A stretch of DNA of 64,000 nucleotides from Elysia crispata (GCA_033675545.1 JAWDGP010002657.1:141001-205000), one strand, 5' to 3'. Shown: positions 14,604-32,352, counted from the stretch's first letter. A program made the numbers and translations. Notes: generated from the sequence alone by a model not told the origin.

Positions 14604-15339
14604 CTGGGGAGGAGAAAAATCAGTTTACAACATGGGAGAAAGATAGCCCTAGCATCTTAATGACCATAGACTGCGTAGGCATATTACAATTTAATGGGAA
14701 TGATAAGTCGTACATATACTGTGGAATAGTGTATTAATAATCGTGAGAGCAGCCTGCCGACGGAGTAAGCCTGTAGTTATATAATTATATATAAACACAA
14801 TTCTACCAGAAATAACATAATCCGTGGTGAATAACCGTTGCACAACGTTCAGCGCCACTCTAGGAAAACTGTTCATTAGATTTATTAGCTTGAATGCTGT
14901 AAGGGTTAGCACTTCACAGCTATAGCCTGCTCCCAGCTGAAAATATAAACACAGAATGGGACGGATTTGAAACATACGCAAACAGAGAAAGAGGCAACAC
15001 TAGAAATGAAAAAGTAAAATAAAACCTGAAACGTCAAATGGTTGCAGTTGAATGGCACAAAGCACACAACTGAAGTTGAAAATTTTTTCAAGTTTCAATC
15101 AAAGCCATTCTGTCGGGCACCTCGCTAATCCAGCCCTGTATTTGTCGATCTGAAGCTTTCACGCTTAATAACTCGATTTCAAGCTAATATTGACTTTTCT
15201 CCTCCTTAAGATTACTGGAAGATTTTCAGTGGTCTAGAAAAAGGGGGGGGGGGGGAAGGGCCGTCTTTGCTGTGGGGAGAGGGAAGTTATTTGTCGGAAA
15301 AAAACAGAATTAGGAGGAAAAGAGGGGAGGGGGGAGGTG

Positions 15340-15342
<3 letters not shown>

Positions 15343-15421
<79 letters not shown>
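15343..15421. repeat. (GA)n microsatellite with G-rich flanks
   Basis: GA tract flanked by GGGGAGGGGGGAGG on both sides, with a G run at 15243-15256. The unique sequences 14604-15242 and 15422-17225 contain a short (GAG)n at about 16505-16522 and no recognised exon. Confidence 0.95.
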
Positions 15422-15425
<4 letters not shown>

Positions 15426-17225
15426 GGAGGGGGGAGGAGGTCGTTATAAAACTGGACATCTTGTTTTATAAACTGTCCTAATCTTTGTTTGTTTCACTTC
15501 GAGAAATCTGAATGATCTGTACAGTAGGATATGTGCGTGTGTGTGACCTCTCCCTCTAATCACACACAGGTTGGATTCAGCGCCATCCAGTTGTGTAGGC
15601 GAGTGTGAGGTCACTAGGGGTCAAGAGATCAGGAAGTCCCTGAGGGAACCTCCGCCGTTTATTGCGACCTCCGGAGACTAACAGAAACTGATCTCCAGCG
15701 AGATGGGAAAGTTGCGTAGGTGAAGCGGAGATTGTGGTGGGATCGCTACAGGTCACTGGGTCTGGCGGGAAGTTGTGAGGGGTCACGAAGATGCGACGAA
15801 GGAAAACCCTAGATTTAGACTGTGTGGTGAGGCAAGGTAAGATAAAAACTCCATCAAAGAAGAGCTTGTTTCCACAGTATACACTTCCTCAAGTTAGTCA
15901 AAGATTTGGTGTATCTGAGGGCAGCTGAGGGACAATTTCGACAAAGATTTGAGGACTGCAATAAAGACAAAAATGATTTGCTGCTATGGAAAACAAAATG
16001 GAGTCAGAAAAATCGCGGAAATTTAGGACTGGAAGAACTGCATCAGTAGAAATAATAGTTTGGCGACAAAATGTATTGTGAACTTCACAGACAGCTTTAA
16101 ATTAGTGGAGAAGACTAAATAGGTGGGGAGGGGACCACGGGTTTCAAAAGTAACGAGAAAGGTGGGCAACTAAAGAGTTTGTCGAATAAATGGCAGACTA
16201 AAACGTAAGAAAGATTTATAAAAGGTCAAGGTAACGAAGGGCGACACTAAAGCAACACCCGCTATAACTGAAGGAATCTAGGGAGGCAGCAAGTGGAGGT
16301 CTGTACAATATAGTTATGGCGGGAAAGCAAAAACTTTGACACAACAAGCCGTCGAAACGAAAGACGAGCAAGCCAAGTCGGCTTTAGGGCCGGGGAAAAG
16401 ACAGTTCTAGCTGGAACACAACACCCAGTGGTAGACACAACAGTTGCTGCAGCTGCAGATGGTTGCTGTGCGGAGGTGCAGCCCAAGGAGAGAGAGAATA
16501 GAGAGGAGGAGGAGGAGGAGGAGATAGAGGAAATAAAAAAAAACGAAACCTTTCATCAATTTAGAGCTAAGGTAACGTTGCTACTCGAGTTGGTTTACTT
16601 AATATATTTTCAAAGGCTGCGGCATAATCATATGGAAACTTTTAAAACGAAAGATAGAAAAAAAAAGTAAAAAAAGGGGGAAAATTCAATAAGCGTAGAA
16701 AGTTGCAAATGCACTTGTCCACGCCTAGTTCAACGATTATTTTCGTCTCTTCTTTCAGACTGCCGCGCTCTGCTGCCCACAGAAATCAAACTGGTGAAAC
16801 ACTCAAAGCATATCTGTGTAGGGGAGTTGACTGGGAATATCAAGAAGAAAAATGAATGTTTCTTTCTCGATGTCACTAAAGAGGTCAGGGTGACCAAACC
16901 ACACAAAAGCCTTTAGACCTGGCGGCCTTATGAAACACTGAAACGTGTTTAGGAGATTAAATAAATCTTCTCTTGGAGCAGGTGGGCTGGAACTGCCGCC
17001 ACAATAGACAACAAAAACCTCTAGGTGAACTGAGATTTGAAAACATTATGAAATGAGAGGAGCCGTCACGAGGCGGGGTGGAAAACAACTTGTGTTGACA
17101 CATCAGGCTACCGTCAACAGGTCGGATTCTTTGGAAATCAACTTTTGTGGAAAATGATTCTCAAGACGTCAGAAATAATTTGTTTGTTCTCGAAATAAAC
17201 CGTGTGGTTTGGGAATCGATATATG

Positions 17226-17337
17226 TATACAAAGTTTAAAAAAAGAATAATGGATGAGGGGGGAAGGGGGCACAAACGTTCAAGGTTTCTTTGGAAAATC
17301 TTGTTGGTAATCCATTTTTCATTTGAGAAAGAAAAAA

Positions 17338-17388
<51 letters not shown>
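17226..17388 (-). mobile_element. (CT)n-linked dispersed element, copy B (inverted relative to copy A)
   Basis: The reverse complement of 17226-17338 matches 13205-13317 almost base for base (AAAATGGATTACCAACAAGA, then TTTTCCAAAGAAACC and so on), and the (GA)n tract at 17339-17388 matches copy A's (CT)n. The GA side continues into degenerate GACAGACAGAGAAAG to about 17450. Near identity implies recent copying. It lies 2.6 kb upstream of the SAM1 exon on the coding strand. Confidence 0.65.
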
Positions 17389-17390
<2 letters not shown>

Positions 17391-17746
17391 AGAGACAGAC
17401 AGAGAAAGAGAGAGACAGAGAGAGTGAGAGTGAGAAAGAGAGAGAGAGAGAGTAAAGGGAAGGGGAGGTTTTTGGGAGGAAGACACGGCAATAATTAAAT
17501 TGTCACACCATATATACACAGATTGCTAACTAACCAAACAGGAACCAAAATGAAGAGTTTTTAAACTTTCAAAATCACGGCTTTTATGCATCCAGACTTT
17601 AATCTCGAGAAGGCTCGCTTCACTATTTGCATGACAGAACTCAAGTTTGTTCTCTTGGTAGTCTTTTCTTAATTGTCTTAAATCAAGAAGTGGTTACCAT
17701 GAAATCTCCTTCTAACAATAAAAAAACCAACAAATACAAAAGAGGC

Positions 17747-17935
<189 letters not shown>

Positions 17936-18015
17936 AGCACTAGTGCTGCAGAAATAGCCAGTGTGTGTATAATGGTGTATTATGATATTCTTTAAATGAT
18001 TCGCTTATTTCGTCT

Positions 18016-18330
18016 CTAATCCAAGCCTAATTGTCCGAACTCTCGGACTGATGTGTTAAGCTAATCCAAACATAATTGTCCGAACTCTCGGACTGATGTG
18101 TTAAGCTAATCCAAGCATAATTGTCCGAACTCTCGGACTGATGTGTTAAGCTAATCCAAGCCTAATTGTCCGAACTCTCGGACTGATGTGTTAAGCTAAT
18201 CCAAGCATAATTGTCCGAACTCTCGGACTGATGTGTTAAGCTAATCCAAGCATAATTGTCCGAACTCTCGGACTGATGGGTTAAGCTAATCCAAGCATAA
18301 TTGTCCGAACTCTCGGACTGATGTGTTCAG
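18016..18330. repeat. 45-bp minisatellite, 7 copies, with a hairpin in each unit
   Basis: The unit is CTAATCCAAGCATAATTGTC then CGAACTCTCGGACTGATGTG and TTAAG, with exact 45-bp spacing and only C/A, G/A and T/G variants. Each unit has the perfect inverted repeat GTCCGA-ACTC-TCGGAC. Confidence 0.96.
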
Positions 18331-18681
18331 TCCCAGTGACACAATCTGACCTTTAAATTCTGTTATCACCGTGGGTAGCTGGTAAGATAGTATCGACCCT
18401 GAAAACATCTACAGAGATTTCACGTTGATAGTTACACCGTTCGGGTGAGATGTTGGTAATAACAGAGGGTGCCAGCTTTCTCCACTTCCTCACCAGATCT
18501 GATATAGAGACCAGAGTAAAATAATCGTTCTCATGACATAATTACGTGTCATGTTATTACTGGTGAAGTAACGATGGCTTCAAGTCTGTTACAGTAGCTT
18601 GGTTGGAGTCGAGCATAAACTACCACAGGTCGTTGACCTAAACTATCATAGACATTGACAAACGAAGGAACACACACACAC

Positions 18682-18860
<179 letters not shown>

Positions 18861-20219
18861 TTATATTTCGAAAAAGGTGTTTGTGATAATATATCGTCTT
18901 GTGGTATACAAAAGCAAAAGCACTTTATGGAACAGTAACAATGAGCAGCGACTGGGAAGAGAGCTAGAGAAGTTAGCTGTGGAAGCTGCTAGCAGTGCCC
19001 AAGGTTTGAGAGCAATCCACAAATCCATTATTTGTACCTCCTTCAACCATGGCCACATTGTTTCGTTAAGTTTTCTGAGGATTTGACGGACAATTTCTCC
19101 ATTTGTGGTCGCTGGGATTGACATCTGAGTGTCGTGGGAGATTTGGAAGAAAAACGGGGACAAACTCAGGTGTCGCTGCTTTCTCTGGCCCGATCTTCGT
19201 GGAACACTAAACTTATAACCCGGTGTGAAATAAAAGCGAGTTCAGTAAGATAAAAACGGTGTGTGTGGGTGTGAGTTGAAGAGGCTCCAGCTACTGTGAG
19301 CGGAAATGAAGAAAAATAAAGTCACGTGATGCATAGGGATTTGGCTAGGTGTAGGAAAAATCTTTATGAGGTAGCGCTTTGAAGACAATCAAACGGTGTA
19401 TAGATCTATAAAATCATAGTCTGCTGTAGGTAGGTCTGTACAGGGCGGAAGGTTTGAACCAGCTTTGTTTCTTTAGCCTTCATCATCTCCCGTGTGTTTA
19501 TCACTCAATTATAGAGTGTCGGGAGGGCTGCAGGGCTGGCGTTCCCATCTGTGGCCCGCTACCCCACACGGTCCCACAGATCTGGACTCCCCCCCCCCTC
19601 CCCACTCTGACAGTGCTATAGTAGCCAGAGAGACGCGTGGAAAGCTACAGAAAGTTTAGGCTCGACCATATCTTGCATTCACTGAAAACTAAGTCCATAT
19701 GGTAGAGTTCCTCCCGCGAGATGGTATCGCCACATGGAATGGTATGTCACTTTGAAAACTTGCCCTTTACACACAGACAGTACCAATGTGGCTTTCTCCG
19801 TGTGGTAAGGTAGCGCTGCTTCATGCAGTCCGACATGTATTATATACATAGAACCGAAATCAATAACGTTAATAGATCCAAACCATCTGGACTCCACATT
19901 GATACTCATAGTCTCTGCAACAAGGTTAGGAGTGCCCGAGAGGATTTCGTTTCAATAGTTGCCCAGACAGAAATCAGTTTCGATAGAAATGATTGTGACA
20001 ATGAAACATTGGAGGATTTTCTTCTTCCTTCCATCAGATAAGTGAGTGGTGGGGAACGATAACATGGCAAAGAAAAAAAAAGGGAAGAGCAGAAAAGAAT
20101 ATTTAATTATTAGGACTAGATTCCCCCTGCCCGAAACTATGTTAGATCTTATACACAGCAAGTAGCACCACTCTGCCGCTGATCAACCAGGAGTTTCATA
20201 ATAACGCTTTTTCTCATAA

Positions 20220-20221
<2 letters not shown>

Positions 20222-20280
<59 letters not shown>
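20222..20280. repeat. (TA)n microsatellite, about 58 bp
   Basis: Perfect TA repeat, self-complementary and able to cruciform. Sequence 20281-21444 is unique, with no supported gene. Confidence 0.97.
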
Positions 20281-20283
<3 letters not shown>

Positions 20284-21443
20284 CTATCTCAAACAGATAG
20301 ACGTAGTAGACATAGATGCTGAAATGAGAGAAAGACACTAGACAAAGTCAGGGGCAGCTAGCCAGAGAGGCAGGCAGGGAGAAAGTGAGATACAGAGACA
20401 GAGGTGGAGACAACCAGACAGGAGATGTTTGGAAAGATGGCGTCTCAGCTAATCCGATCGCCTGCACCGAGTCTCTCGGAAACATGGCTGAATCCCAAGT
20501 GAGAATTAAACTTTGATCCTGCCACACAGAACATCTGAGTAAAATAGCACTGAACTAAAAAGCTAAAGGGGGAGAAAAGGGGAGAGCAGCTTATTGAAAA
20601 AAAAAATCACCTTATTACCTTCGTTTTCAAACATGTACTATTTTTAACAATAAAAAAGGTTCATATGTCAATGTTGAAACCATGTAAGAGCTTTGGACTG
20701 AGGTCAAGTTAACGACACCACGGAGATGTTAATCAGTGTCAGGAGAACTTCGGAGGATTGTTGGAAATGTGGTTTATAGGGGGTGCGTTACGTGTTCAGG
20801 CATCTAATGGGTAAGATCTGGGTACAAACTACCGTCAAACCCGACACACACTCAGCGACAATGAGATCAAGTCATTTAAATCAAGTCGGAGGTGCAGAGA
20901 TCCCCAAACAGAAATCTACAGGCAATTCAAATTTAATCCCAATTCTATCTATCATCCATTCTTGCTTAAACCCCTTTGTTTACAGAGGCGGAAAAGAGCT
21001 AAGTCGATACAAAATGTATTTTTATTACACAGCGGAAAAAAACAAAAAGAAGAAGAGAAAATACAAACACACAGCCAAAATTATGTCGGACATAATTTGT
21101 TGCAAGGCAGAGAAGAATGTGGCTAAGTAGATGAGCTGCTGTGAGGCGAAGCATCTGTAACATTCTGTCGGCATGCGAGATATTTTCGCTGTTTGCTCAA
21201 GTCACGTTGTTGCACTAGTGACCACGCTTCGCTGCACTGGAAGTAGGCAAAGTCAACATTTGAACTAAATCTAGCCTAGAGTCTAGCCCCATATTCGCGG
21301 GCAGAGAGATTTTAGTTTTTACATCTCGCCGCGGCTCGCGAGATTCAACGAGACTGGTGACGTCAATCTCCAATTGACAAAAACGACCAACTTTTTTGAG
21401 TGACGAACTTGGAGAAATCGAGATGTCATGTGATACAATCTGT

Positions 21444-24021
<2,578 letters not shown>

Positions 24022-25933
24022 GAGGGGGGGGGGGGAGAAAGAGATTCCATGTCAAGACAGAGAAAATGACAATAGGAAAACGACAACCTTGAACTTGTAC
24101 AGCTAGTGTGTGTATCCAACCACAACCTCTGGAGTGAGTGGCGCGAAATGAGACCGAGTGGAAACAAATGGTGAGTAACGCTCGTTACAGCAGGGCTAGG
24201 AATAAATTAAAAAAAAAACCAATCATCTTATTTTTCCAGTGTATAATTATTGAATAGCAGCTTTGCTTTGTTTCCAAACTATAATTATGACTTCGCCCCG
24301 GCCGGGCGCCATCCCTGGGTTACATTCCTGGCCGCAGATATTTGAATTCCTGGCCTGTTCCGCTCTCCTGGCGACAGAACAGGGCTGGTTCACGACCACA
24401 GCAGCTTCACCGCTTCCTGATCATGTGACTCGAGTCTCCCGCATCGCCAGAACTCATTTCGCCCCACAATGGTAACACAGTGAGCGCGGAATGCGTGGAA
24501 TGCAGGCACGGGTTGTGACACAAGCTTTAATATAAAACGTTACATTATGCATGAGGACCCTACAGGCCAGTGTGCGTGGCCTGGCTGTAATATACAGCCT
24601 GCAGCTTGGGTTCAATGACAATTCTAAACCATAAATGGAAAACTGAATCCTTAATGGCTGCGCGTGTCTAACAAAGTTCTCTACAGAAGTGGCCAGCGTG
24701 AGCAGCGTGACTGAGACAACAGCTCACCAAGGCGCAACTCACTGGCTTGGTATTTTCATAGCGGCTCGCGAGCAGATTACACTACAGAACCAATCATACA
24801 TCCCACCAAGTGTGACTCTGTAGCCACGCGGGCAAACAACCAGCGGTATAGGGAGATGGCTGGAGCATGCGTCATGGGTGGGTATAGCAGTCAGGGGATG
24901 TTCTTATGGTGAGGCACACATATTCAGCCATTAATTGGCGGGTCTTATATGGGACTGTTTTAGCGCTCCAACTTCATGCATCATTGATTTGGCATTAATA
25001 ACAATATATCACTTCACCGGAGAATAAAGTATCGAGTCTGGCCGATGTCTTCAGCAAGAAGACACTCCTACTCCCCCCCACCCCTTTTCCCCCCCCCTTT
25101 TTTTTCCACCCCAAGACCTTAACAATATGAAAATAAATCAGAAATGTGTCTAAGGGAGAGTAAAAAAAGAAAAGGAGAGGCTAAATGTTCCTTTGGATGT
25201 GAAGGTTGTTGATTAATTCTAAGATAGAAAATAATACGAGGTATATGTAAGGTAAAATGTGAGAAACTGCTATAAAAAAGAGCTTCTTCAGCGAAACAAA
25301 ATCAAAGAATTGAATCTGTTCTTTTTTTTTTTTCTATTATCGCTGAGCGCATAATTTCTACGTCCACGGAAAAATAGTTAAAAATATTACATGCATAAAG
25401 CTCTGAACCGTGTCCACCCAGGTCTTTAAAGCCGTAATTAGGACTCCAGGTGACCGAGTTTTCCGGGTTTAGGGTGGACGGTGATAAACAGACCAGGATC
25501 AAAGGAGAAGCGTATCTCTCTCTCTGGGTGACGGTCATGGGTTAGCAACATCACTGGGGAACTGAGTGGTACTCCATGCAGCTCTTGATTATACCCTCGC
25601 CTGATAGACGCTCAGATCGGGACACACGCACACAAACCAAAACAACCAATTGTTCCTGAAGACTACATTGTTACCAGACCAGAGCGAGCAAAGAGTAGAA
25701 TAGAGTTTTGAGGCCAAAAAATATTGAAAGCTGGGAGACAGCGTGTATGGATCGTCGAGGCTCGGGGTGATATTTTATCTTCTCAAGTAATGCCGCACTT
25801 ATTTTTATTCTTATGTGTTTGTGTTGTTTTGTCTTTTCATCTTTTTTTTATTTGATTCAAGGTTGTCTTAACATTTTGACAGTTAAAAAAAAAGGAGGTT
25901 AATTGTGGCTTCGGCAAATCACAAACATATCGA

Positions 25934-25937
<4 letters not shown>

Positions 25938-26011
<74 letters not shown>

Positions 26012-26038
26012 TTCTCTCTCTCTCTGTCTCTCTCTCTC
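25938..26038. repeat. (CT)n microsatellite
   Basis: Pure CT to about 26007, then CCTTTCTCTC and CTGTCTC variants. Confidence 0.95.
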
Positions 26039-26422
26039 AACTCCTCTGCTCCACCATTGCAATGGACGTCTCCCACCAGACTGCATCCACCAGCAACGAC
26101 CATCCATTGTCAGCGAGATTGACAATTAAAAACCTGTAAACGGGCTTGGCCAGCCATACAGGACAGTGTGGCCACCATTGTTATGGCCAGAGGATAAAGA
26201 CAAGACGGGCCTGAAGCTTGGCTGTCTCGTGCCGGGAGGAGGAGCAAAGTCCTAGATCCTTCCATATATCGGCCGTGAAAAATTTATATACATTCGTGCT
26301 TTCTTGAACTATCTAGATCGAACTGGAATTAAAACAAAAGAGGACATAGGAGAGGGAAGAGGAGGACCAAAGATTTTCTCATGGCGTAGACAAACACATA
26401 AATATGTAGAGAGATTGAGAAA

Positions 26423-26560
<138 letters not shown>

Positions 26561-26743
26561 GAAATCATAATTAGACTTTCCCCGGACGGTACACCGAACG
26601 GGTCAATATTCACGTGAATAAAGGTGAAACTTGCACTGATATAAACTGCACACATTGCTTACTGGGTTCAGCAAACAATGCACCAAGGTAAACGATCGCA
26701 GGTTTAATTAGCCTTTTTTATCATGATTAGAATGATTCATATT

Positions 26744-26841
26744 AATGATCTAACATAGTTATAGATTCTAACAGCTATAACAGTAACATGTCAATGATCT
26801 AACATAGTTATAGATTCTAACAGCTATAACAGTAACATGTC
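26744..26841. repeat. 49-bp tandem duplication with a hairpin in each copy
   Basis: Two identical 49-bp copies start AATGATCTAACATAGTTATA. Each contains the perfect 7-bp inverted repeat GTTATAG-N10-CTATAAC. Confidence 0.95.
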
Positions 26842-26939
26842 AAAGCTAATACATTTCCGCACAGTTAAAATACTTTAAATAGGAATCATTGTGAGGTTAA
26901 CAGCCGGGAAAAGTATGGTGATGGTGGTGGTCGTAGTAA

Positions 26940-26980
26940 TAGTAGTAGTAGTAGTAGCAGCAGCAGCAGCAGCAGCAGCC
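26940..26980. repeat. Short (GTA)n/(GCA)n repeat
   Basis: GTAGTA then GCAGCA triplets; the strand and order resemble the larger block at 3967-4206. Confidence 0.9.
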
Positions 26981-27489
26981 TTTAGTAGTGTTCTGAGGAG
27001 CTAAAGGAAATCTTTAATTTAAAGTATGCAATATGAACTTGTATACTGCACCCAGGTTGTGAGGCTAATCCGGCCAGGACGCCCAGAGTCAGACACTGTT
27101 GGTTCAGCCCAGCGTAGCGAGACTAGAAACAGTGATACTGGGAGAACATGGAAGGAACCGACTGGTCAAATAGCTCAACTTGCTATCTTTTCTTTCCTCT
27201 CAGATACATGTCTATCTCGGGACATCCTGTCCCCCACCACCCCAGGCTCGTCAGACAGGTTAGGACAGTGGTGAAGCTTCAGGCATGTAAGTTTTTAGCT
27301 TCTGCTTGATCTACCACTCTGGCATGGGAGGATTGAAACGGCGAGTTCTAGCTGTCATCATAGCAGCATATAGCTCCACACTGGTTCACATCGCCATGTA
27401 AAATATATCTCTAACTTCGCCTCACTCTACCTGTAATTTTCACTTTTCAATATATTTCCTTCCCCCTCACCTATCCTTGTCTCGCCCCC

Positions 27490-27740
27490 TCTCTTCCTGT
27501 TAAGTGTACATTCTCACCTGAGTGTCCGCCAGCCGCCAGCCCCCATGCAGTCCCTCCCTCTCCCCCCTGCCAGGCGCACGACACCACGCGAGGTCAGAGC
27601 AAACAGAACGCTCCGGCTATCAGCGGCCCAATCACGTCAGAGCGAGTCACTGCCCTCCACTAGCGCGGGTCAAGTGGGTGTAACCCCGACCACCAGGCCG
27701 TCGACCGCCCGACTCCAGGGGACCACAGCGGCTGCACTGG
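27490..27740. promoter_or_regulatory. Candidate CpG-rich promoter or alternative first exon
   Basis: This block is clearly richer in GC and CpG than the flanks (CGCACGACACCACGCGAGG, CGGCTATCAGCGGCCCAATC). It holds an inverted CCAAT box and, on the minus strand, ends in a good donor CACTCAG|GTGAGAATG (exon end at 27518). It could be an alternative transcription start for the DLC-like gene inside the long intron. The only nearby minus-strand ATG frame (start near 27546) would exit in phase 2, which does not fit the phase-1 SAM1 exon, so a coding first exon joined directly to it is unlikely. Confidence 0.25.
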
Positions 27741-29290
<1,550 letters not shown>

Positions 29291-29575
29291 AGACAGACAG
29301 GGAGGATTGCAGCACTTCGCGCCATAAGCTACCTGGTGTAGGAAGGATCTAACACTAAGCGAGCAATTAACTTAGCGAACTATTCACGATCTGTCTTAAT
29401 CTGGTGCTGGCAAGCCTCGCCTAGCCTTGCCTCGCCAAGTGGCTAGCATCAAATACAGCAGACGGTATGCTTGCACCACACAATGAAATCTGGCGGCATC
29501 AAGAAAACCATACACACACATACACACCATTCAGGTTTTAACGTGAGTATTCTCAGTAAACTGCAAAACATGATG

Positions 29576-29578
<3 letters not shown>

Positions 29579-29634
<56 letters not shown>
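29579..29634. repeat. (GA)n microsatellite, short
   Basis: GA repeat with one TA interruption, on the opposite strand sense from the (CT)n at 29816. Confidence 0.92.
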
Positions 29635-29810
29635 TTTAGGGGGAAGGAGAAAAAATGTACATCACGTGGCGGTGTTAAAGCCTTGAAACCGGGTGTATGT
29701 GTGTAAAGAGTGAAAAGTGACGCTGTTGAAGGAGGAGGTGATGCAACCAAACTGTAAACACAGACTTTACACAGAAAAAACACACGACCTCATATATTAA
29801 GGGATCGTCA

Positions 29811-29815
<5 letters not shown>

Positions 29816-29878
<63 letters not shown>
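29816..29878. repeat. (CT)n microsatellite
   Basis: CT repeat, inverted relative to the GA tracts at 29169 and 29579. Confidence 0.95.
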
Positions 29879-29882
<4 letters not shown>

Positions 29883-30035
29883 CAGATCTACTCATCAAAA
29901 CTGAACAGAGAAGTTGATTTTGACGGTGTGCTCTACAAACTGAAAATATCCATCATATTTTGAAAATCACGGGATCACAGATTGGAAATACATTAGAATC
30001 GAGATCCTCTCTGAATTAAATCAAGCACTGAAATT

Positions 30036-30668
30036 CTCAAAGATCAGAAAGCAATATTCAATCCAGAATCATCGGTATTGGTCAAAGATCAGAAAGCAAT
30101 ATTCAATCCAGAATCATCGGTATTGGTCAAAGATCAGAAAGCAATATTCAATCCAGAATCATCGGTATTGGTCAAAGATCAGAAAGCAATATTCAATCCA
30201 GAATCATCGGTATTGGTCAAAGATCAGAAAGCAATATTCAATCCAGAATCATCGGTATTGGTCAAAGATCAGAAAGCAATATTCAATCCAGAATCATCGG
30301 TATTGGTCAAAGATCACAAAGCAATATTCAATCCAGAATCATCGGTATTGGTCAAAGATCAGAAAGCAATATTCAATCCAGAATCATCGGTATTGGTCAA
30401 AGATCAGAAAGCAATATTCAATCCAGAATCATCGGTCTTGGTCAAAGATCAGAAAGCAATATTCAATCCAGAATCATCGGTATTGGTCAAAGATCAGAAA
30501 GCAATATTCAATCCAGAATCATCGGTATTGGTCAAAGATCAGAAAGCAATATTCAATCCAGAATCATCGGTCTTGGTCAAAGATCAGAAAGCAATATTCA
30601 ATCCAGAATCATCGGCATTGTTCAAAGATCAGAAAGCAATATTCAATCCAGAATCATCGGTCTTGCTC
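30036..30668. repeat. 45-bp minisatellite, 14 nearly identical copies
   Basis: The unit is TCAAAGATCAGAAAGCAATA then TTCAATCCAGAATCATCGGT and ATTGG. Only a handful of substitutions occur across 14 units and there are no indels, so it is the youngest large array here. At 45 bp (15 codons) it is open in frame (VKDQKAIFNPESSVL period), but there is no ATG and an in-frame TGA lies just upstream (30012-30014). Confidence 0.96.
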
Positions 30669-32267
30669 ACTAACAGAGATTCGAGCAGCTTAGGTCAAGG
30701 TTTGTGGATGTGGGCAAAAGCACAAAATTGATTCGTGAATACGTGGGGATCCATAATGTATGTCTGGTTTAAACTACTAGCTAGGAATCTCTTCTTTTCC
30801 TCCTCCAGTGAATGGAATATTGAAAGACGTAGCTAAAGTCCTACCTGCCACATTGTGTCTGCTGTCGTTTGAGTCAACAGAAACACAGCACAACCGCACA
30901 TAGGTCACGCCTTGCCCACAGATAACATCCGAGTTAAACATGGTTCCGACTGGATCATACTAGCTTTCATTAATCAACGGCACGCGAGCAAACCTCGGAC
31001 CAGTCACGTCCTTACTATCTTATCTGTGTATCCGTGCAGCAGTCAGTAGAGAGACAGCGAGATCTCTAAACGGCCTGGATAGAAGATCAGATAAGACAGG
31101 AATGTGGACGAGAAAAACTAGAAATGAGAGCGTAAAGCGTGTTGAAAAACATGAATGGAGCAAGTACGGCCAATGTGTTCCATGGTCCACAGTCAATCTT
31201 GTCTGATCCTAGTCCGGACTGGTGCAGTTACTCGATGGTTGGTCTGCTGAATAGCACGGCCAAGGTAGGACACTCCGATTAGAAATGTTTTCTCTGCGAC
31301 AAAAAGCCGCATCTACTAACATTGTGACAGTATCTATCAAACATGTATATTTACGCTCTCTGATCAAACATTGTGAATGATGAGAGGATTCGGCCATCTG
31401 AGTGACGGTCACACAGTCCAGCGATGGGACAGAGCATCAGTTTCACCTTGAACTATCGCTACAGGCGGAGAACGAAATGAAGTTCCTGTATTTCCACAAG
31501 TCTGACGTAGATCTACATGGTGCAATATCTGGCTGCAGCAAGCTCCAACCCGTATATCAAGAGCAAGCCAAAGTTGATTGGCTGCGGTATCATCAAGCTA
31601 AATATTTCTTTTTCTGCTTGGTTTGAGGTTCAGAACTGTGAGTGCGGGTCCAATTACATGACTCGCTATGTCAAAATGACAGAGCTGCAGTCAGCACCAA
31701 ATGAGGCTGGTTGAAGGGCGGAACATACCGCTACAATCATAATTGTCTGTTTGTATCAACTTGGTAAGTGGAGATCCTCTGATTGTGTGACTCACCATCT
31801 CTGAAGGCTATTACTCGCTCTACCCAGCGCTATTATGATTCTACTGATATTTCCTGTTTTATGACAGAAGACTAACAGATGCTGGAATGTAAGTTATCTA
31901 TCATTCAAACGTCAACCAAGGCTCAACTGAGAAGAGCGTCAGGAGCTCTGACATTTTAACACTTTGAGACTGCTACTTCCATGATTGTGTTCTGTTTACC
32001 ACGGAACTCAAGGTATGAAGGTATTGAGCCACATGGAGCATTTTCGAGCCTAGAGACCTGCCCTAGTACAAGTCGACCTGAGGCAAGTTTGGTGTCACGA
32101 GCTACCATCTTGGTCTCCACCTTGGAGGATAAGACTGGACGACACACGAGACAAGTCGCCAATAGGAACACGGAACGTTTTAACCATGGATGCTCGAATG
32201 TTGTTCTCGTTGTTTACACATTGCAAATCCTTACTCTTTGAGAAAACTACAGTATCTCCTTTCTTAT

Positions 32268-32271
<4 letters not shown>
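30669..32271. other. Unique intronic sequence, no gene seen
   Basis: Several short frames are present, none with homology, start context and splice signals together. No repeats of note. Confidence 0.5.

Positions 32272-32352
<81 letters not shown>

Noticed and set aside
18016-18330. CRISPR-like appearance of evenly spaced repeats
   Set aside because: Units are contiguous with no unique spacers, and the context is eukaryotic intron.
20929-21020. Frame with LSIIHSCLNPFVY, like the NPxxY end of GPCR helix 7
   Set aside because: Only about a dozen residues fit. The preceding residues are not a membrane helix, and no other GPCR segment is nearby, so it is probably chance.
30078-30731. 217-codon periodic frame (KDQKAIFNPESS)
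   Set aside because: It has no ATG and an upstream in-frame stop. The frame is open because a stop-free unit of 45 bp repeats.
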